From: Purshia tridentata
Lineage: Eukaryota; Streptophyta; Magnoliopsida; Rosales; Rosaceae
Assembly (NCBI GenBank): GCA_003254885.1
Contig: QANT01007091.1
Span: 1-59,994, forward strand
DNA: 59,994 nucleotides
Reading direction: 5' to 3'
Below the pieces are notes generated by a model. That model ran no database searches. It saw only the letters and a program-made list of their open reading frames with translations, and was not told the origin of the DNA. The translations under genes and the position numbers were made by a program. Of the stretch, positions 37,725 through 50,383 are shown one piece after another; within the stretch, counting starts at the first letter, position 1; each line of letters begins with the position of its first letter.

Positions 37725-40358
37725 AGGGTTTCTTGAGGATTAGGCATATAATCCATCATCCCCCCAAGTTTATGGGTTGTATATTAGCCTAACAATGAAT
37801 AAGTATTTAGACAACTAAATGCAGGTGGCAAACAAACTATTTTTAAGACCCATTTAATTTAGATTGGGGACAAAGGGAACATAAGGCATGTTATGCCTCA
37901 ATCTACTTAAAAGTCTTGGACCATTGAGGAATATCTAGATGTCCATCTAGCCTTTGGAAGCAATATTCTCTTTGATGATTCTGGAAATTAAAATAGACAT
38001 CTTGGAAATGGTTATGTATTTAAAAAACTAGATGCTGCAGACACAAGTATTTTTACTTCTTTTCCTTCTGAATGAGTGAATGCTCGATTTATGTTTTTCA
38101 GATTTTTTAAGAAAATTATTGATGTCGCATACTGTCCTCTTCTAAAGTTATTTCAATACAAGAGCTTGGAAAGTGCACGACAAAGCAAGGCATATGGTAA
38201 AACACTCTTTCACATAACACAAAAAAACATCAATAATACAATTAGAGTTGTCTTTCAATCAGTTTGAATCAGTAATTACAAAAATTAAACTAAAAATTTC
38301 GAACACATTCAACACGTTGGTTTTCTTTACTAGCTAGGTCGTGAGTAGGATTAGAAAAGGTTAATTAATCATGGAAGGTGAAAATAACATGTGACGTTCC
38401 TCCCTAAGTCCTTCCTCCTGAATGAGCAGCCCTCGGGGAGCAAAACAAATGAAAATCCAAGATAGGTTCTCCAATAATAAATCCAACACAGCAGCTGAAA
38501 TAAAAAATCTATGTGAATGTCGAGAGCCTAGTAAGCCCACAGTTGCCGTCGCCATCGCATTTGGTTCTTTTTCGCGAGCCCACCGTCGCCTCTCCTTCTT
38601 CTTCTTCGCTAGCCCACTGTCAACAGGTAGCTGGGTTCCTCGATTTTTCTTCTTCTTCTTCTTCTTCACTTTTTGGCTTAAATGCGGAAGAGCCTACCGT
38701 CACCTCTTCTTCTTCTTTTTTGCGAGCCCACCGTCGACAGTAGCTGGGTTCTTCGATTTGGTGAGCTCAGAGCTCATAGCTGGGTTCTTCTTCGCGAGCT
38801 TCTGTGGCTGGGTTCTTCTTCTTTGTTGGTGACGGGCAGCTGGGCCCTGTCTTCGAATTGGCGAGCTCAGAGCTTATAGAGGGTTGCGATTTGGGAAGGA
38901 CATAAGGGGTTTAGCTAGGCTAGGGAGTGGGTTCAAAAGGCAGCTTGGGTTAGCTGGGCTCTTGAAATCTCAGCCATCATATCTCATTTAATTAAGATCC
39001 AATGGTTATGTATATATACGGCTGCCTTCAGTCACGAGATCCCGCTGTTACGCTTAAATGCGAGATGTCTTTTTAACCGTTGGATCTCAATTAAATGAGA
39101 TCAAATGGCTGGGATTTTAAGAGCCCAGCTAACCAAGCTACCTTTTTAACCCACTCCCTAACCCAGATAAACCCCTTATGTCATTCCCAAATCACAGCCC
39201 CCTGTGAGCTCTGAGCTCGCCAATTCGAAGACAGGGCCTAGCTGCCCCTCACCATCGAAGAAGAAGAACCCAGCCATAGAAGCTCGCGAAGAAGAACCCA
39301 GCTGCTTGTTGACGGTGGGCTCGCGAAGAAAAAGAAGAAGAGGCGACGGTGGGCTCTTCCACATTTAAACCAAAAAACAAAGAGGAAGAAGAAGAACCCA
39401 ACTATGGGCTCGTGAAGAAGAAGAAGAAGAAAAATCGAAGAACCCAGCTGCCTGTTGACGGTGGGCTGGCGAAGAAGAAGAAGCAGAGGCGACAGTGGGT
39501 TCACGAAGAAGAACCAAAGGCGACGGCGACAGCGACTATGGGCTTGTTAGGCTCATGACATTCAAGTAGATTTTTGATTTCAGCTGCTGTGCTGGATTTA
39601 TTATTGGAGAACCCATCTTGGGTTTTCATTTGTTTTGCTCCGCAAGGGCTGTTTATTCAGGAGGAAGGATTTAAGGAGGTACGTCATATATTATTTTCAC
39701 CTTCCATGATTAATTAACCTTTTTTAATCCTACTTAGGACCTAGCTAGTAAATAAAACCAATGTGTTGAATGTGTTCGAAATTTTTAGTTTAATTTTTAT
39801 AAGATTTATTACTGATTCAACCGACTGAAAAACAACTCTAATTGTATTATTGATGTTTTTTGTGTTATGTGAATGAGTGTTTTACCATATGCCTTGCTTT
39901 GCCGTGCACTTTCCAAGCTCTTGTATTGAAATAACTTTAGAAGAGGACAGTATGCGACATCAATAATTTTCTTAAAAAATCTGAAAAACATAAATCGAGC
40001 ATTCACTCATTCAGAAGGAAAAGAAGTAAAAATACTTGTGTCTGCAGCATCTAGTTTTTTAAATACATAACCATTTCCAAGATGTCTATTTTAATTTCCA
40101 GAATCATCAAAGAGAATATTGCTTCCAAAGGCTAGATGGACATCTGGATATTCCTCAGTGGTCTAAGACTTTTAAGTAGATTGAGGCATAACATGCCTCA
40201 TGTTCCTTCTGCCCTTAATCTAAATTAAATGGGTATTAAAAATAGTTTGTTTGCCACATGCATTTAGTTGTCTAAATACTTATTCATTGTTAGGCTAATA
40301 TACAACCCATAAACATGGGGGGATGATGGATTATATGCCTAATCCTCAAGAAACCCTG
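37725..40358. repeat. Giant inverted repeat (arms ~1.28 kb, spacer ~70 bp)
   Basis: The left arm (37725 to about 39005) is the reverse complement of the right arm (about 39075-40358). A hand alignment of 38076-38275 against its partner near 39800-40000 shows about seven differences in 200 bases. The outer half of each arm holds the same ~60-codon frame beginning MNARFMFFRFFKKIIDVAYC (38076-38267 plus; 39809-40006 minus), which I do not recognise. The inner half belongs to the TIR-element family that also occurs at 41550 and 53223 (GAAGAAGAA/TTCTTCTTC-rich, GTTAGCTGGGTTAGG ends). One terminal sequence of that family (TATATATACGGCTGCCTTCA) sits at the centre. A transcript crossing it would form a hairpin of more than 1.2 kb. 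Confidence 0.9.
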
Positions 40359-41549
40359 TTCCCTCCATGAATCATGATGTGGTTTTGATTGATAATACTA
40401 TGTAAGTTGCTTGATGAAGAGGAAGTCCAAAACATGGGTTTGGCAAAATATGGGATTAAAAAATAATAGAAAAGAAAGTCATATTAAATGCTTTAATGAA
40501 ATAACGTGATAAAATTGATTAGGTGTAGGTTGTTGAATAAATGTTTAAGGTGTTCAGTGCTGACTACTGTGTTGTGTTTTAATATTTAGTTATCTCTATC
40601 ACTATGCTTTTAATTAATGAGAAGATATGAAGTTGAGGAGTTAGAAAATCTTAGCTTTTCTTTGTGATGAATTAATATATATGTAGCATCTCTTTTTCAT
40701 GAATCAATATATTATTGGGTATACAACTATATATTTGGTTTAGAGGTTCCTAATTGGCCAATGATCGATCAATCTTTTCATGGATTAACATTTAACAAAG
40801 CATACAATTATTGGCACCTTCAAATTTTCATGGATTGTGTGCGTGTTTAGAGCTTGAAAGGGTCTTTCCCAATCTCATATATATATATGGTAGCAGAGAC
40901 ATATATATCAACTGTCACATGCCAGCCACGTAATATGTTTTTGTTCTCTTTTTTTTCTCTTATGTTTTTTCATTTGAAAAATAGTAGAAGATTGAATTGG
41001 GAAATTTTGTGGAAAATAGATGGATGTTAAACTTAGTAGACCTAACTTGCTCTTTATAAATCATGGAACTGGTCTTGATATGTTCTTTTTTTTCCTCATT
41101 TTAATGGTTAGGGAATTGGTTTAATCGTACCGGAAGTAGTAGCAGCGAAGTCAAGACAACGACAACGTGTGTATAGCAGTGTAATAGCTAGTAAATTATG
41201 CCCATTTAGTATTGGTATTTATTGGACAAGACCATACGAGCCCCCCTTTCTGATGAGTAATTTTGATCAACCTACTTGACTTAAATACAAGTCGAAAACA
41301 TCATTTTACATTTATGATATTGTTTAATTTGTGGATATATATATTTGGATCAATTAGTTGAAAAAGAAGTGAAAGTGATATATATTTGGATTGAATGCGA
41401 GACCATCATATAATTAAGATTGATAAATCATACCAATAAGAACATAATATCCAACTGGAAACATAAAAAGCATAAAACTGAAGAACACACAAAGTGTTCT
41501 GCTATATGCAATTCCCAAATTTGACAAAAGGTGTTGAGCCCACTGTCGT
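40359..41549. other. Intergenic DNA, no gene found
   Basis: AT-rich, with no exon, RNA gene or element end that I can support. Confidence 0.5.
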
Positions 41550-42012
41550 CGTCGCCTGAACTGATAACGTCGTGGGCTTACCAAGCCCACCATTGTCGTC
41601 GACATCGCCTTTGCTTCTTTTTCTCGAGCCCACTGTCGCCTCTTCTTCTTCTTCTTCGCGAGCTCACAAGCAGCTAGGTTCGCCTCTTCTTCGCGAGCTC
41701 ATTTGAGAGCTCACAGGCAGCTGGGTCCTTCTTCTTCGCGTGCTTAGAGCTCACAGGCAGCTGCAATTCACTCCTTCGCTGTGCTGCAATGGATGGCAGA
41801 AGGTCCTTCGATATGGAAAGATCTCCTTATTTTGGGAACGGATTAGGGGGTTAGGGGGTTAGCTGGGTGTGGGGGTTAAATGGGTTAGCTGGGTTAAGGG
41901 TCAGTTATTATTTCAGCCATCAGATCTCATTAAATGAGATCCAACGGCTTAGGAAGCGATCCCGCATTTAAGCCTCCAAACGGGATCCCTCAATAGAAGC
42001 TTACTGTGTATA
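41550..42012. mobile_element. Partial copy of the TIR-element family
   Basis: Carries the TTCTTCTTCGCGAGC-type interior, the GTTAGCTGGGTTA block, CAGATCTCATTAAATGAGAT and the end ...GGGATCCCTCAATAGAAGCT next to (TA)n. This is homologous to the right end of the element at 53223-54848. The left end is missing. Confidence 0.6.
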
Positions 42013-43140
42013 TATATGTTTGATTTTATCCTATATATATACACAGTACTTTATTAGAAAAGACGCTGGAAGTTTTGTTTGTTCATGGATTTCTTAAAAC
42101 ACATTCTCATTATTTGATATTCAAAATAAAATTTAAGATCTCTAGCAATACTTGTAAGAACCCTAAACCCAAAGCTTATACATTGCACTAACTAATTATA
42201 GTTGAGTTGAACTGTGTAAGTTTATTAATTGGTGAAAATAGATTAAAACGTTTTGTTTTGCAGATTTGGTTGGAGTTACGGGTTACGATCAGATTGGCCT
42301 ATAGGTTGATCATAATATAGTCAATTCGAGTTAACCCAAGCTTCATCTAATGTTTCTAGCATGCATATGCGTTAGGGTCGGATTCAAATAATTTTCAACC
42401 CAACTAAATTCAAAGCCAAACCCGAGCCCGAATTTTGAAGTGTGGGTTGAGGGTGGATTTGAGATGTGATAAAAAAATATATATGGTACACGTAACACAT
42501 TACTTGCAATTAATGCATGCACATGTAAGAGAAGAGTTTGAGTCTGTTGAAGCTAGAGAAGGTGTTATGTGTATAATCCGTGTACATGCCGTATCTCAAC
42601 TACCAACAGCTCTATGCTTTCAAATTTTCAATGGCTGCTTTCTTCCTTTTTTATACGACAAAATTGCTTAACTGAAGGTGTACATAGAATTGTTTTTGGA
42701 ATTTATCTATACAGTATATAGTTTTCTTTTGCTCATTAGATGCTCATTATAAACGCCAAACATCTCATTTTATAAATCCCATGAACTCTCTGGTAATTAA
42801 AGTACTTGAACTGAGTAACAATTAAAAACACGAGTACTTTTATCAACCAAAACCAGTTGGCACTTTAATTCATATAACAAACTTTTATCAGTCACAACAA
42901 TTGTTCATCATATACGTACTCACGTAAAACAAAATAAAAATCTATCATAAATAATTCGTACACTTTAAAGAATGTAATTCATATAATGCGAATATAGTGA
43001 GAGCCATTAATGTATACTGCCTTTGAGTAAGATACACTATGTAGTTAGAACAAAGCTCCAAACCAACGTATTTGAAAGTATAATAAATACTAAATGGAAG
43101 CACTATTCGATCATAACCCAATTCATTTTTGGGTAATCGA
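42013..43140. other. Intergenic DNA, FAR-B 3' flank
   Basis: AT-rich DNA that should include the 3' untranslated region of FAR-B (minus strand) near its right end. No other supported feature. Confidence 0.5.
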
Positions 43141-46100
43141 TCATTTAAAAACGTATTTGACGACTCCAGGAATATGGGTATTGATGAAGTAGTCTTCCCA
43201 ATTTATGCTCTTGGGGTCGAAGTAAAACATGTCTGCCTCTGTGGTGCTTTCTCTCACTGCCATTCGCAACTTCTCTGTGTTCATGTCATCGAAACTGCAT
43301 GTATATATGCAAGAATTAATTAATTAGTTGATTTAAGTACATGGATATATATTTAATTAAGGCTAATTTTGAGACTGAGAAGCCAAATTAATTAAAAGAA
43401 ACAAATATATACATACACTCCTTTGAAGAACAAGTATGGCCTGTAGAGTTCCACCAATCTCATCACAAATTTTATCTTTCTATTGAGATCCAAATACATG
43501 CCCTCGAAGTACTGGCAAAAAGCTGTATTCACCCATTCCAATCCCTATTTGGGAACAAAGAAAAGTTGAATAAGAAGATCGAATGATATTAAGATACAAT
43601 ACAAGACATAGAACTTAATTAAGGTGCAACTTGTGATTAACTTTATTATAATTAAGCTAATTAATAAAACTAAAGGACGCATACAGATATTTTTCTATTG
43701 AATTATCACTTTCCTTATCCTCAATTGGAATCACACATTTTGTTTTATACCACATTTACATAATTAACATTGACAATGGTTGCAGACTCGCAGTCTAATT
43801 TTCAAAGCAATATATTTAAAGCGTTTTTTCGACCGAAAAAAAAAAAAAGCGAACCTTTAAGAATAGCAAGTAACGAATGGTCATGTATCTGTGAAAGCTA
43901 GCCATGCTGCCCAAAAGTTTGACCTTGCCGACCTTCACTGGCTTTCCATCTTTACCAATCCATGGTTTATTGGTGAAGTAACGGACGCCCCATTCGTGAA
44001 TATCAGAGTATCTTACTGGGTTTCTCACAGAGGAACCAATTTGATAAATTACTTCACCAGGTTGATTTGCATGAGCCACCATCGCCGCAATTATTGCATT
44101 CACCACCATATCAGCTGGTATCTGTACAATACTTGAAGTTGATTTCAATGGTTTTGATAATATTGATAGATAAACATTAATTAGTTTCGCTTTTTCTCTT
44201 TTATTTGCTAATGAAAACTACCATCCAATTATAAAAAAACTTGTATATCTAGTAGAATAATGCCACGAGTTTGATCACTCAAGACTATTATTAGATGTAT
44301 CATATTTTTTGTACCGACTTTCATATTACATCTCTAATAGAGTTTGGATTTTGTTTGTGAGTCTAAACTCTATTGAAAATGTGATGCCCACTTTATATAT
44401 TAAAATCTTTCCTCTCCATTTTAAAATGTAGTACAAAATATATAGTCCAAGTAGTTTTATTTTTCTCACATTTAAGGTGTGAAATATACTATTTAATAGT
44501 ATGTCATGAACAGTGATAAAATGAAGAGCTACTTAAATTTATTAACTCACCAGATCAACAGTTGCCTTAATATCGCAGAGAAAGCATGTTAATTTTCCTT
44601 TACCATAACCAACTGCAATGCTATCAATGGTTCTGCACGTTAACACAATATCAACACAAAAAATATCAGCTGACGATTCGAACTTCTATTCTGCATACAA
44701 TATTCAACACAACCGAAAACTAATTAGTTAATATTAGGAAGGGTTTTGCAACACACCTGATGCCTTCGACCCAACCAGGAAAAGGTTCCTTGTAAGTGCT
44801 GGTGATGATGGTAGGGCGTACGATGACCAGAGGTAGGTTTTCTTTTAGTTCTCCTACCAGCATCTCTCCCATTGCCTTGGTGAACACGTATGTGTTTGGC
44901 CATCCATGTAGAGTTGCCCTAACAAATGATTTACAAAATAGTGTCATTTAGAATTTACAGTTTAATTATAAGTTTGGAAACAAGCAAAAACAAAGAAAGT
45001 TGAGAATCTATAACCCAAGTCGAATTACATAATTAGTTTATGGGTAAATACCACACCATTCTTTTTGTTTCTTTTTGGGTCATGCAGAAGAAGAGATTCA
45101 TAAGCCCACAGGGTAAGGGAAAAAGCCCTAAACAAGGCCCAGCAGAACACAAGCACTAACAGACAAAAGATAATGCAATTAATGAATTAATGGTGTAATA
45201 GGGTGTTACTGTTTGAGTAAGATATATCTTATATGCAATTATGGAAAGTTGGGTATCTATGCTTTACTATGAGAAAAACTTCATCATGCTAAATAGTAAG
45301 AAAGGCCAACAACAACTTAACATTTGACCCCTCTCTTTCTCTCTCATCCACTCTTTTTTTATTTCGGTCAAATATCAAATTTTAAGTAGCCTTCTTTATA
45401 CTTAGCATGATAACGTGGCAGATAACTCCCATACAAATTTTACTCATTTATTAGAGGTAGGTCTTGACCAAGAATATTATTGGAGATGAGAAAAGTTTTT
45501 GATTTCTTGTTTAACTTTATGTATGCATTAATAATTTCATCTTCAAAAACTTGCTTTAAATACTTTCATTTTGGGTTTTCAACATGCTTTATATATTGAT
45601 AAAATAGTTATTGACTCATACAAAAATATTCCATTTCCATTAAATATCAAAATTAATTTCAAAACTTAGCTTCCAAAAATTTGAATTTTATAAGGAGAAA
45701 CTGGGACTTGAGAAATTTATACCACAGTTAAACAAATTAATATACTGAGTATAAGTGGCAAAAAAAGAAACATATATATATATATATAGATTGATATAAG
45801 TATTTGTTTAAGGCTTTTTTGCCCAAATATCACCTGAACTATAAAAGGTGTGCTCCCATACTATCTAAACTTCATTTTTTTACTATTTACCACCTGAAAT
45901 TATCAATATGTGCCAATGTGACACCTTCAGTCAATTTTTCTGTTAAATCAACTTTTTTTCTCAAACTTTCTATTTTGCCCTTAAGTATAATTAAGAAAAA
46001 CAAAATCTTTTTAAGGGCAAATTAGAAAGTTTGAAAAAAAATTTGATGATTTAACAGAAAAATTAACTAGAAATACTACATTGACACATATTGATAATTT

Positions 46101-49100
46101 CATGTGATAAATAGTAAAAAAAATTGAGTAGTACACTCCCACTATAGTCCAGGTGATATTTGCATAAAAAAACGTTTGTTTAAATATACATTTTGGACAG
46201 ATAAATAAATAAATGAGCAATAGTTGATAGTTTGAATCAATCAATAAAATAAAAGGTCAAAGAAGAAATCAATTAACTACATCATAAACAGGCGACCGAC
46301 CAATTAATGAAGGCCTCCCGACACAGTTGCCTCTAAAACACGAATTCAACTGATTGCTGACTGATGGAAACTGATGCTAAGCAAAATAAATAGAATGCCT
46401 TTTAGAAACTACTTTTGAGTGCGCCGGACCCATTTAGACAAGGATTTTCAACTTATTTTTCATTCTATCATGCTTTAATTTTAATTATCAAAAAAAAATT
46501 TAAGAGAACAAAAAATAAAAAAAGATAGGAAGGAGAATAATCAAGATAAAAAACATGATAAGAAAATGAATATAAAATGAATATAAAATCTTTGTCACAT
46601 GTTTACTCCCAAAAGTAAGAAAGGAAATAAATATTTTTGTCACAAAGTGTTGGGAAGTGAAGCGACCAATCTTTCTATGGTAACTAGCTTTAAATGTTTT
46701 TAATTAGTTTATTAACAAGTAAGAGAGAGTACTCTCAGTCCCATCACCATTTGGATTTTGGACTAGTTTCGAAAGTGTAAGATGGGTTTGGATATTTTTT
46801 CTGATGGGTATAAGTTTTTAATGCGTCTACACAGCGCATGTGATATGTTTGGTTGTATGTCTCAATCAAGTTTCCCACATCCCCTGGCCTTTCTAATTAA
46901 AGCCTAACCCCAACCAACTTAACACATGCACTGATTTGCCAGCATTTGTGTGAAAAAAAGAGATAAGTACGCACTCCATCTCTATGTTTGGTGGAGAGTC
47001 AATTAATTGGGGGGTTTAAATATTCTGAGGCAGCGTTGGGCTGCCCATATGTATTTCACTATTCCTTCATTAAAATAAGAATACTTGGTAACTACATGAT
47101 ATTGGCTTGGATGTAAATCTTACTTAACATATAATAGCTTAGAGGTGGCAAAAGCTTAATTAATAATTTTGGATGTAGGATGTAGTGGGACATGTACGTA
47201 CCATTAAGTTTTTTAGAAGATACTTATGTTTCTAGTAAGGATGAAGTTTCCCACTTTGAATAGTGGATGAATGAAATCACGGCAGTTTGGTTTATGAGAT
47301 GAATTGTTTTGGAAATATTATACCATTCTTCGTTCTAGGGGGATGGTAATAAATAATTCTATTATAGTGTTTGGAAATATTAGGAATGATAAATAAGAAA
47401 TAGTTTTTTATGTACATTTCAATATTTGGTTCATGCAATAATAGGAATCAAAATTTCTATAGTTTTCCAGTAATACCATTATTTATCATATATATATATA
47501 TATAGTCACCTTCTAATGGGTTAATTACAATTTATTCCCCCAAATTGAAGTTTTTAATACTATAACCTACATATTATGTTCCATCAAACACATAATCCCT
47601 TTCCGTCAAAAAAATTCAAATGAACTCTTATTTTTGCACTTGTGGCGTTGTCTCTTAGCGCCACATGTGCAAAACTTAACGGAGAATATTATTTTTGGAC
47701 GAGTTGGGAGTCTTATGTTTGACAAAGTATATTATGGCTGGGGGTTAAACTGTCCAAAATATTAGTTTAGTGGGCAAAGTGCGAACTCTTAATAGTTTTG
47801 GGGGACAAATTGTAATTAAATCTTTACAGTTTGATCTCTATTTTTAAGACTTATATTATGTTTTCAATCTGGTATCATAAATTAAAATAAGAACTGATTT
47901 AATCATTGATTCCTGTTGACAGTGTATGTGAAAGGAAGGGGAAATAAAGACTATGTTGACAAACCTTTTGAGGCCAAAATCTTTGAGGGCTTGAGTGATT
48001 GCTGGTTCTGGTGCTTCCTCTGATCGGAGTTGTTTGAGTTTCTCCTGCACCATCTTGATTTCGGTGTTGATGTCTAATCCTGAGGCCCCATTAAGCGTCT
48101 CACCCATCTGGTATGGCCTTTCTTCTAAAAGTCCTCCCTCCTCACCACAAACATAAGCTGACAAAACCACAACGTCAAATCACTCTAATTTTATCAACTT
48201 TGCTTAAACATACATCCTTCATAAATACTAATTATCATGCATGACAAATAATTAAATACTTTGAATTAAAGGACAGAAAAACATATATATCAAATCTGCA
48301 TCATTTCAGAAAGGCTATATTCAAAGCAATTGATGAGGAGGAAGTGGATGATCAATGACGAAATCAAATTAAAATTAATTAAGAGATCGACAGGAACACA
48401 TTAATTATAAACATAAAGGTATAGATACTGTCTTGTCCAAAAAAAGGTATAGATACTGACCTGTGGATACGTGGACCAGCACCTTTAATCTAACACATAG
48501 CTTAGCAAAGTTCAAAACATACTTAGCTCCCAAAGTATTGAGACTCAGTGCCACATCATATCTACACGATAAAATATTATATTAATTAGAATTCAATTAA
48601 TAAAAATTTGATGCTAATCATTCATGAATATAGATTTTAATTACCTTTCATCGAAATTTGTTGTTGCAGCCAAGTTTACAATGACATCTACCTGATTCAA
48701 CATCTCTTCCCTCAAGTTAGAATCTTTCAAGCCCAAATCTTCACGAGAAATGTCTCCAGGCACCACAGTCAGCTTTTCTGAGATAATGGAATTCATACCT
48801 GCTCCCCATTTTTCCCTCAACACTCTAAATAAGTCCTTCCCAATTATCTACAATTATACAAGTATAACAAAAAGTGGTCACAAATTTGAAATTAATGACA
48901 AATATATTTTTAATTTGATTCATTTAATCTATGGAATTTCCCTAGCCCATTGATCATCAAATATTATATATAACAAAAATTCTTCAATTTCCCACATTTA
49001 ATTTCGTACTTATTTTAGTCTACCTACTCTTTCTAAAAACATACAGAACATGAGGGGCTAAATTTCGTGCATTCTTGTCTTTTTGGTGTTAGGTAACTAA

Positions 49101-49582
49101 TTAAAGATAGAAGCAAATTAAAGTAAATGCATATCAATATATTCCTGCAACAAACTGAAAGCTAAATATATATACATATTTGTACCAATATGTTCTCCTT
49201 GTAATTTCGATCATTAATTGATTAAGATGATTCACAGTCTGACAAGATTAGTGTTTGATAAGAGTATTATTATATATTCGATCTTTATTTGCATACCTCA
49301 TTATGCAAACGCTGTGTGGCGGACTTTGTATCTGCAGCTCTTAAAAGAAGATAGAGCTTCTTCACATTTGGTTGGACCCTCAGTATCTTCTCCACAAAAA
49401 CTGCATGAAAATACAGGCATAGCTGTTAGTACAACAACAAACACACACACACATTGAGATATATACAAGGAGAGAAGTCAAGGTGTATTAGTAGTAGTAG
49501 TACTCTTTGCTAGAAAGCCAGTGGCACCAGTGATTAAAATGTTCTTGTTCTCAATGAACTGGAGTATACTTTCCAACTCCAT
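43141..49582 (-). CDS. FAR (CER4-like): Alcohol-forming fatty acyl-CoA reductase (copy B)
   Basis: Paralogue of the gene at 26084-32730 with the same predicted reaction. Exons in coding order: 49504-49582, 49297-49400, 48645-48847, 48461-48561, 47965-48157, 44757-44918, 44551-44632, 43855-44121, 43417-43544, 43141-43294; 1473 nt, 490 aa. Eight of ten exons equal copy A in length; exons 5 and 10 are each one codon shorter. Motifs: TGATGFLAK (18-26), [18 protein letters not shown], catalytic YVFTK (Y237, K241), [17 protein letters not shown] and C-terminal [13 protein letters not shown]. The start was set at MELESILQ because it matches copy A ([10 protein letters not shown]); an in-frame ATG further upstream would add a Ser/Phe-rich stretch encoded by the CT-rich leader and is unlikely. 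Intron 5 is 3.0 kb and contains two fold-back MITEs. The acyl-chain preference of the enzyme is not visible. Confidence 0.95.
45812..46173. mobile_element. Fold-back MITE in FAR-B intron 5 (first)
   Basis: The left arm CAAATATCACCTGAACTATA pairs with the right TATAGTCCAGGTGATATTTG. Pairing continues through TTATCAATATGTG / CACATATTGATAA to a centre near 45990, with AAACTTTCTATTTTGCCCTT and its partner flanking the loop. Nearly the whole element could form a stem. Non-coding. Confidence 0.75.
47520..47820. mobile_element. MITE in FAR-B intron 5 (second)
   Basis: Inverted ends TTAATTACAATTTATTCCCCC and GGGGGACAAATTGTAATTAA define a ~300-bp element, with a GCGCCACATGTGCAAAA-type interior. It resembles, but is not the same as, the MULE-type MITE ends at 24498. 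Non-coding. Confidence 0.6.
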
Positions 49583-49745
49583 TGGAGATTGATTAAAATT
49601 TGAGAGAGAGATAGAGAGAAAGCTAGAGAAAGAGTTGAAAGAAAAACTAAAAGAAAAAGGAAGAGTGTTGGAAGTACTGAAGGCAAGTGTTGAGAGGTAG
49701 GTAGGCAATGGTGAGGGACATATTGTTCAAGCCAGTATTCATTTC

Positions 49746-49754
49746 ATATTATAC
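49746..49754 (-). promoter_or_regulatory. Possible TATA-like box of FAR-B
   Basis: Minus-strand AGTATAATATG lies ~165 bases upstream of the FAR-B start, followed by a CT-rich leader. Weak match; position is the main argument. Confidence 0.25.
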
Positions 49755-50383
49755 TGGGAGATGGATCAAGCAATTATGAGGTAGAGTGCACGCAAGTAGT
49801 TGACAGTTGTTTTACTTTGGTAGATTCATTTAGAGTGAGGGTTATTATTACTTGAATTATTTCATATATTATTCTACAAAATAAATAAATAGGAAAAAAT
49901 ATGAAAGATCCCACACATCGATCACCTTCTATTTTCTTGTTTCTTAATGTGCAGGTTTACGTAAGTACATGCCTAGTTACTAACTATCCTTACCATTTGG
50001 AGAGAAGGTCATCACCTACATTAGTTCTAATCCAATGAACAAGTCAAAAATTAATTGAGTCCAATCTTGAAGTTAATTTCTAGGTCTGTTTGGTTTGCGG
50101 GAATGGGAGAATTGTTTCATATTTCCATAAGCCTAAACTAATATGGGAATGTAATGAAACATACTAATGTGAATCATGCACTCATCCCTTCTCCAAGAAA
50201 ATGAATTGAATTGAAATTTCACGAATTTCATTCCGTTAACTGTCATTATATCCAAAACCATTAGGAAATCTAACTCGAAATAATCGACCATGAGTATAGG
50301 TTAAACCAAATACGTGGACAGTATGTTGATGCCAAGTAAAAGATGAAGCTATAGCATTCAATCCAAGCTTAAAACAGAGAGAG
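49755..50383. other. FAR-B upstream DNA
   Basis: AT-rich, with no supported gene. A stretch starting near 50088 (TCTGTTTGGTTTGCGGGAAT) resembles MITE ends of the GGTCTGTTTGG type but no partner end was found. Confidence 0.3.

Noticed and set aside
38361..39558. Frames rich in Ser/Phe/Leu or Lys with repeated SPLLLLFxREPTV-like phrases
   Set aside because: They are products of the GAAGAAGAA/TTCTTCTTC-rich TIR-element family, appear on both strands and match each other only because of the palindrome.
49583..49708. N-terminal extension of FAR-B from an in-frame upstream ATG
   Set aside because: The extra Ser/Phe-rich peptide is translated from a CT-rich leader, and FAR-A and family members start at the MELxSI position.
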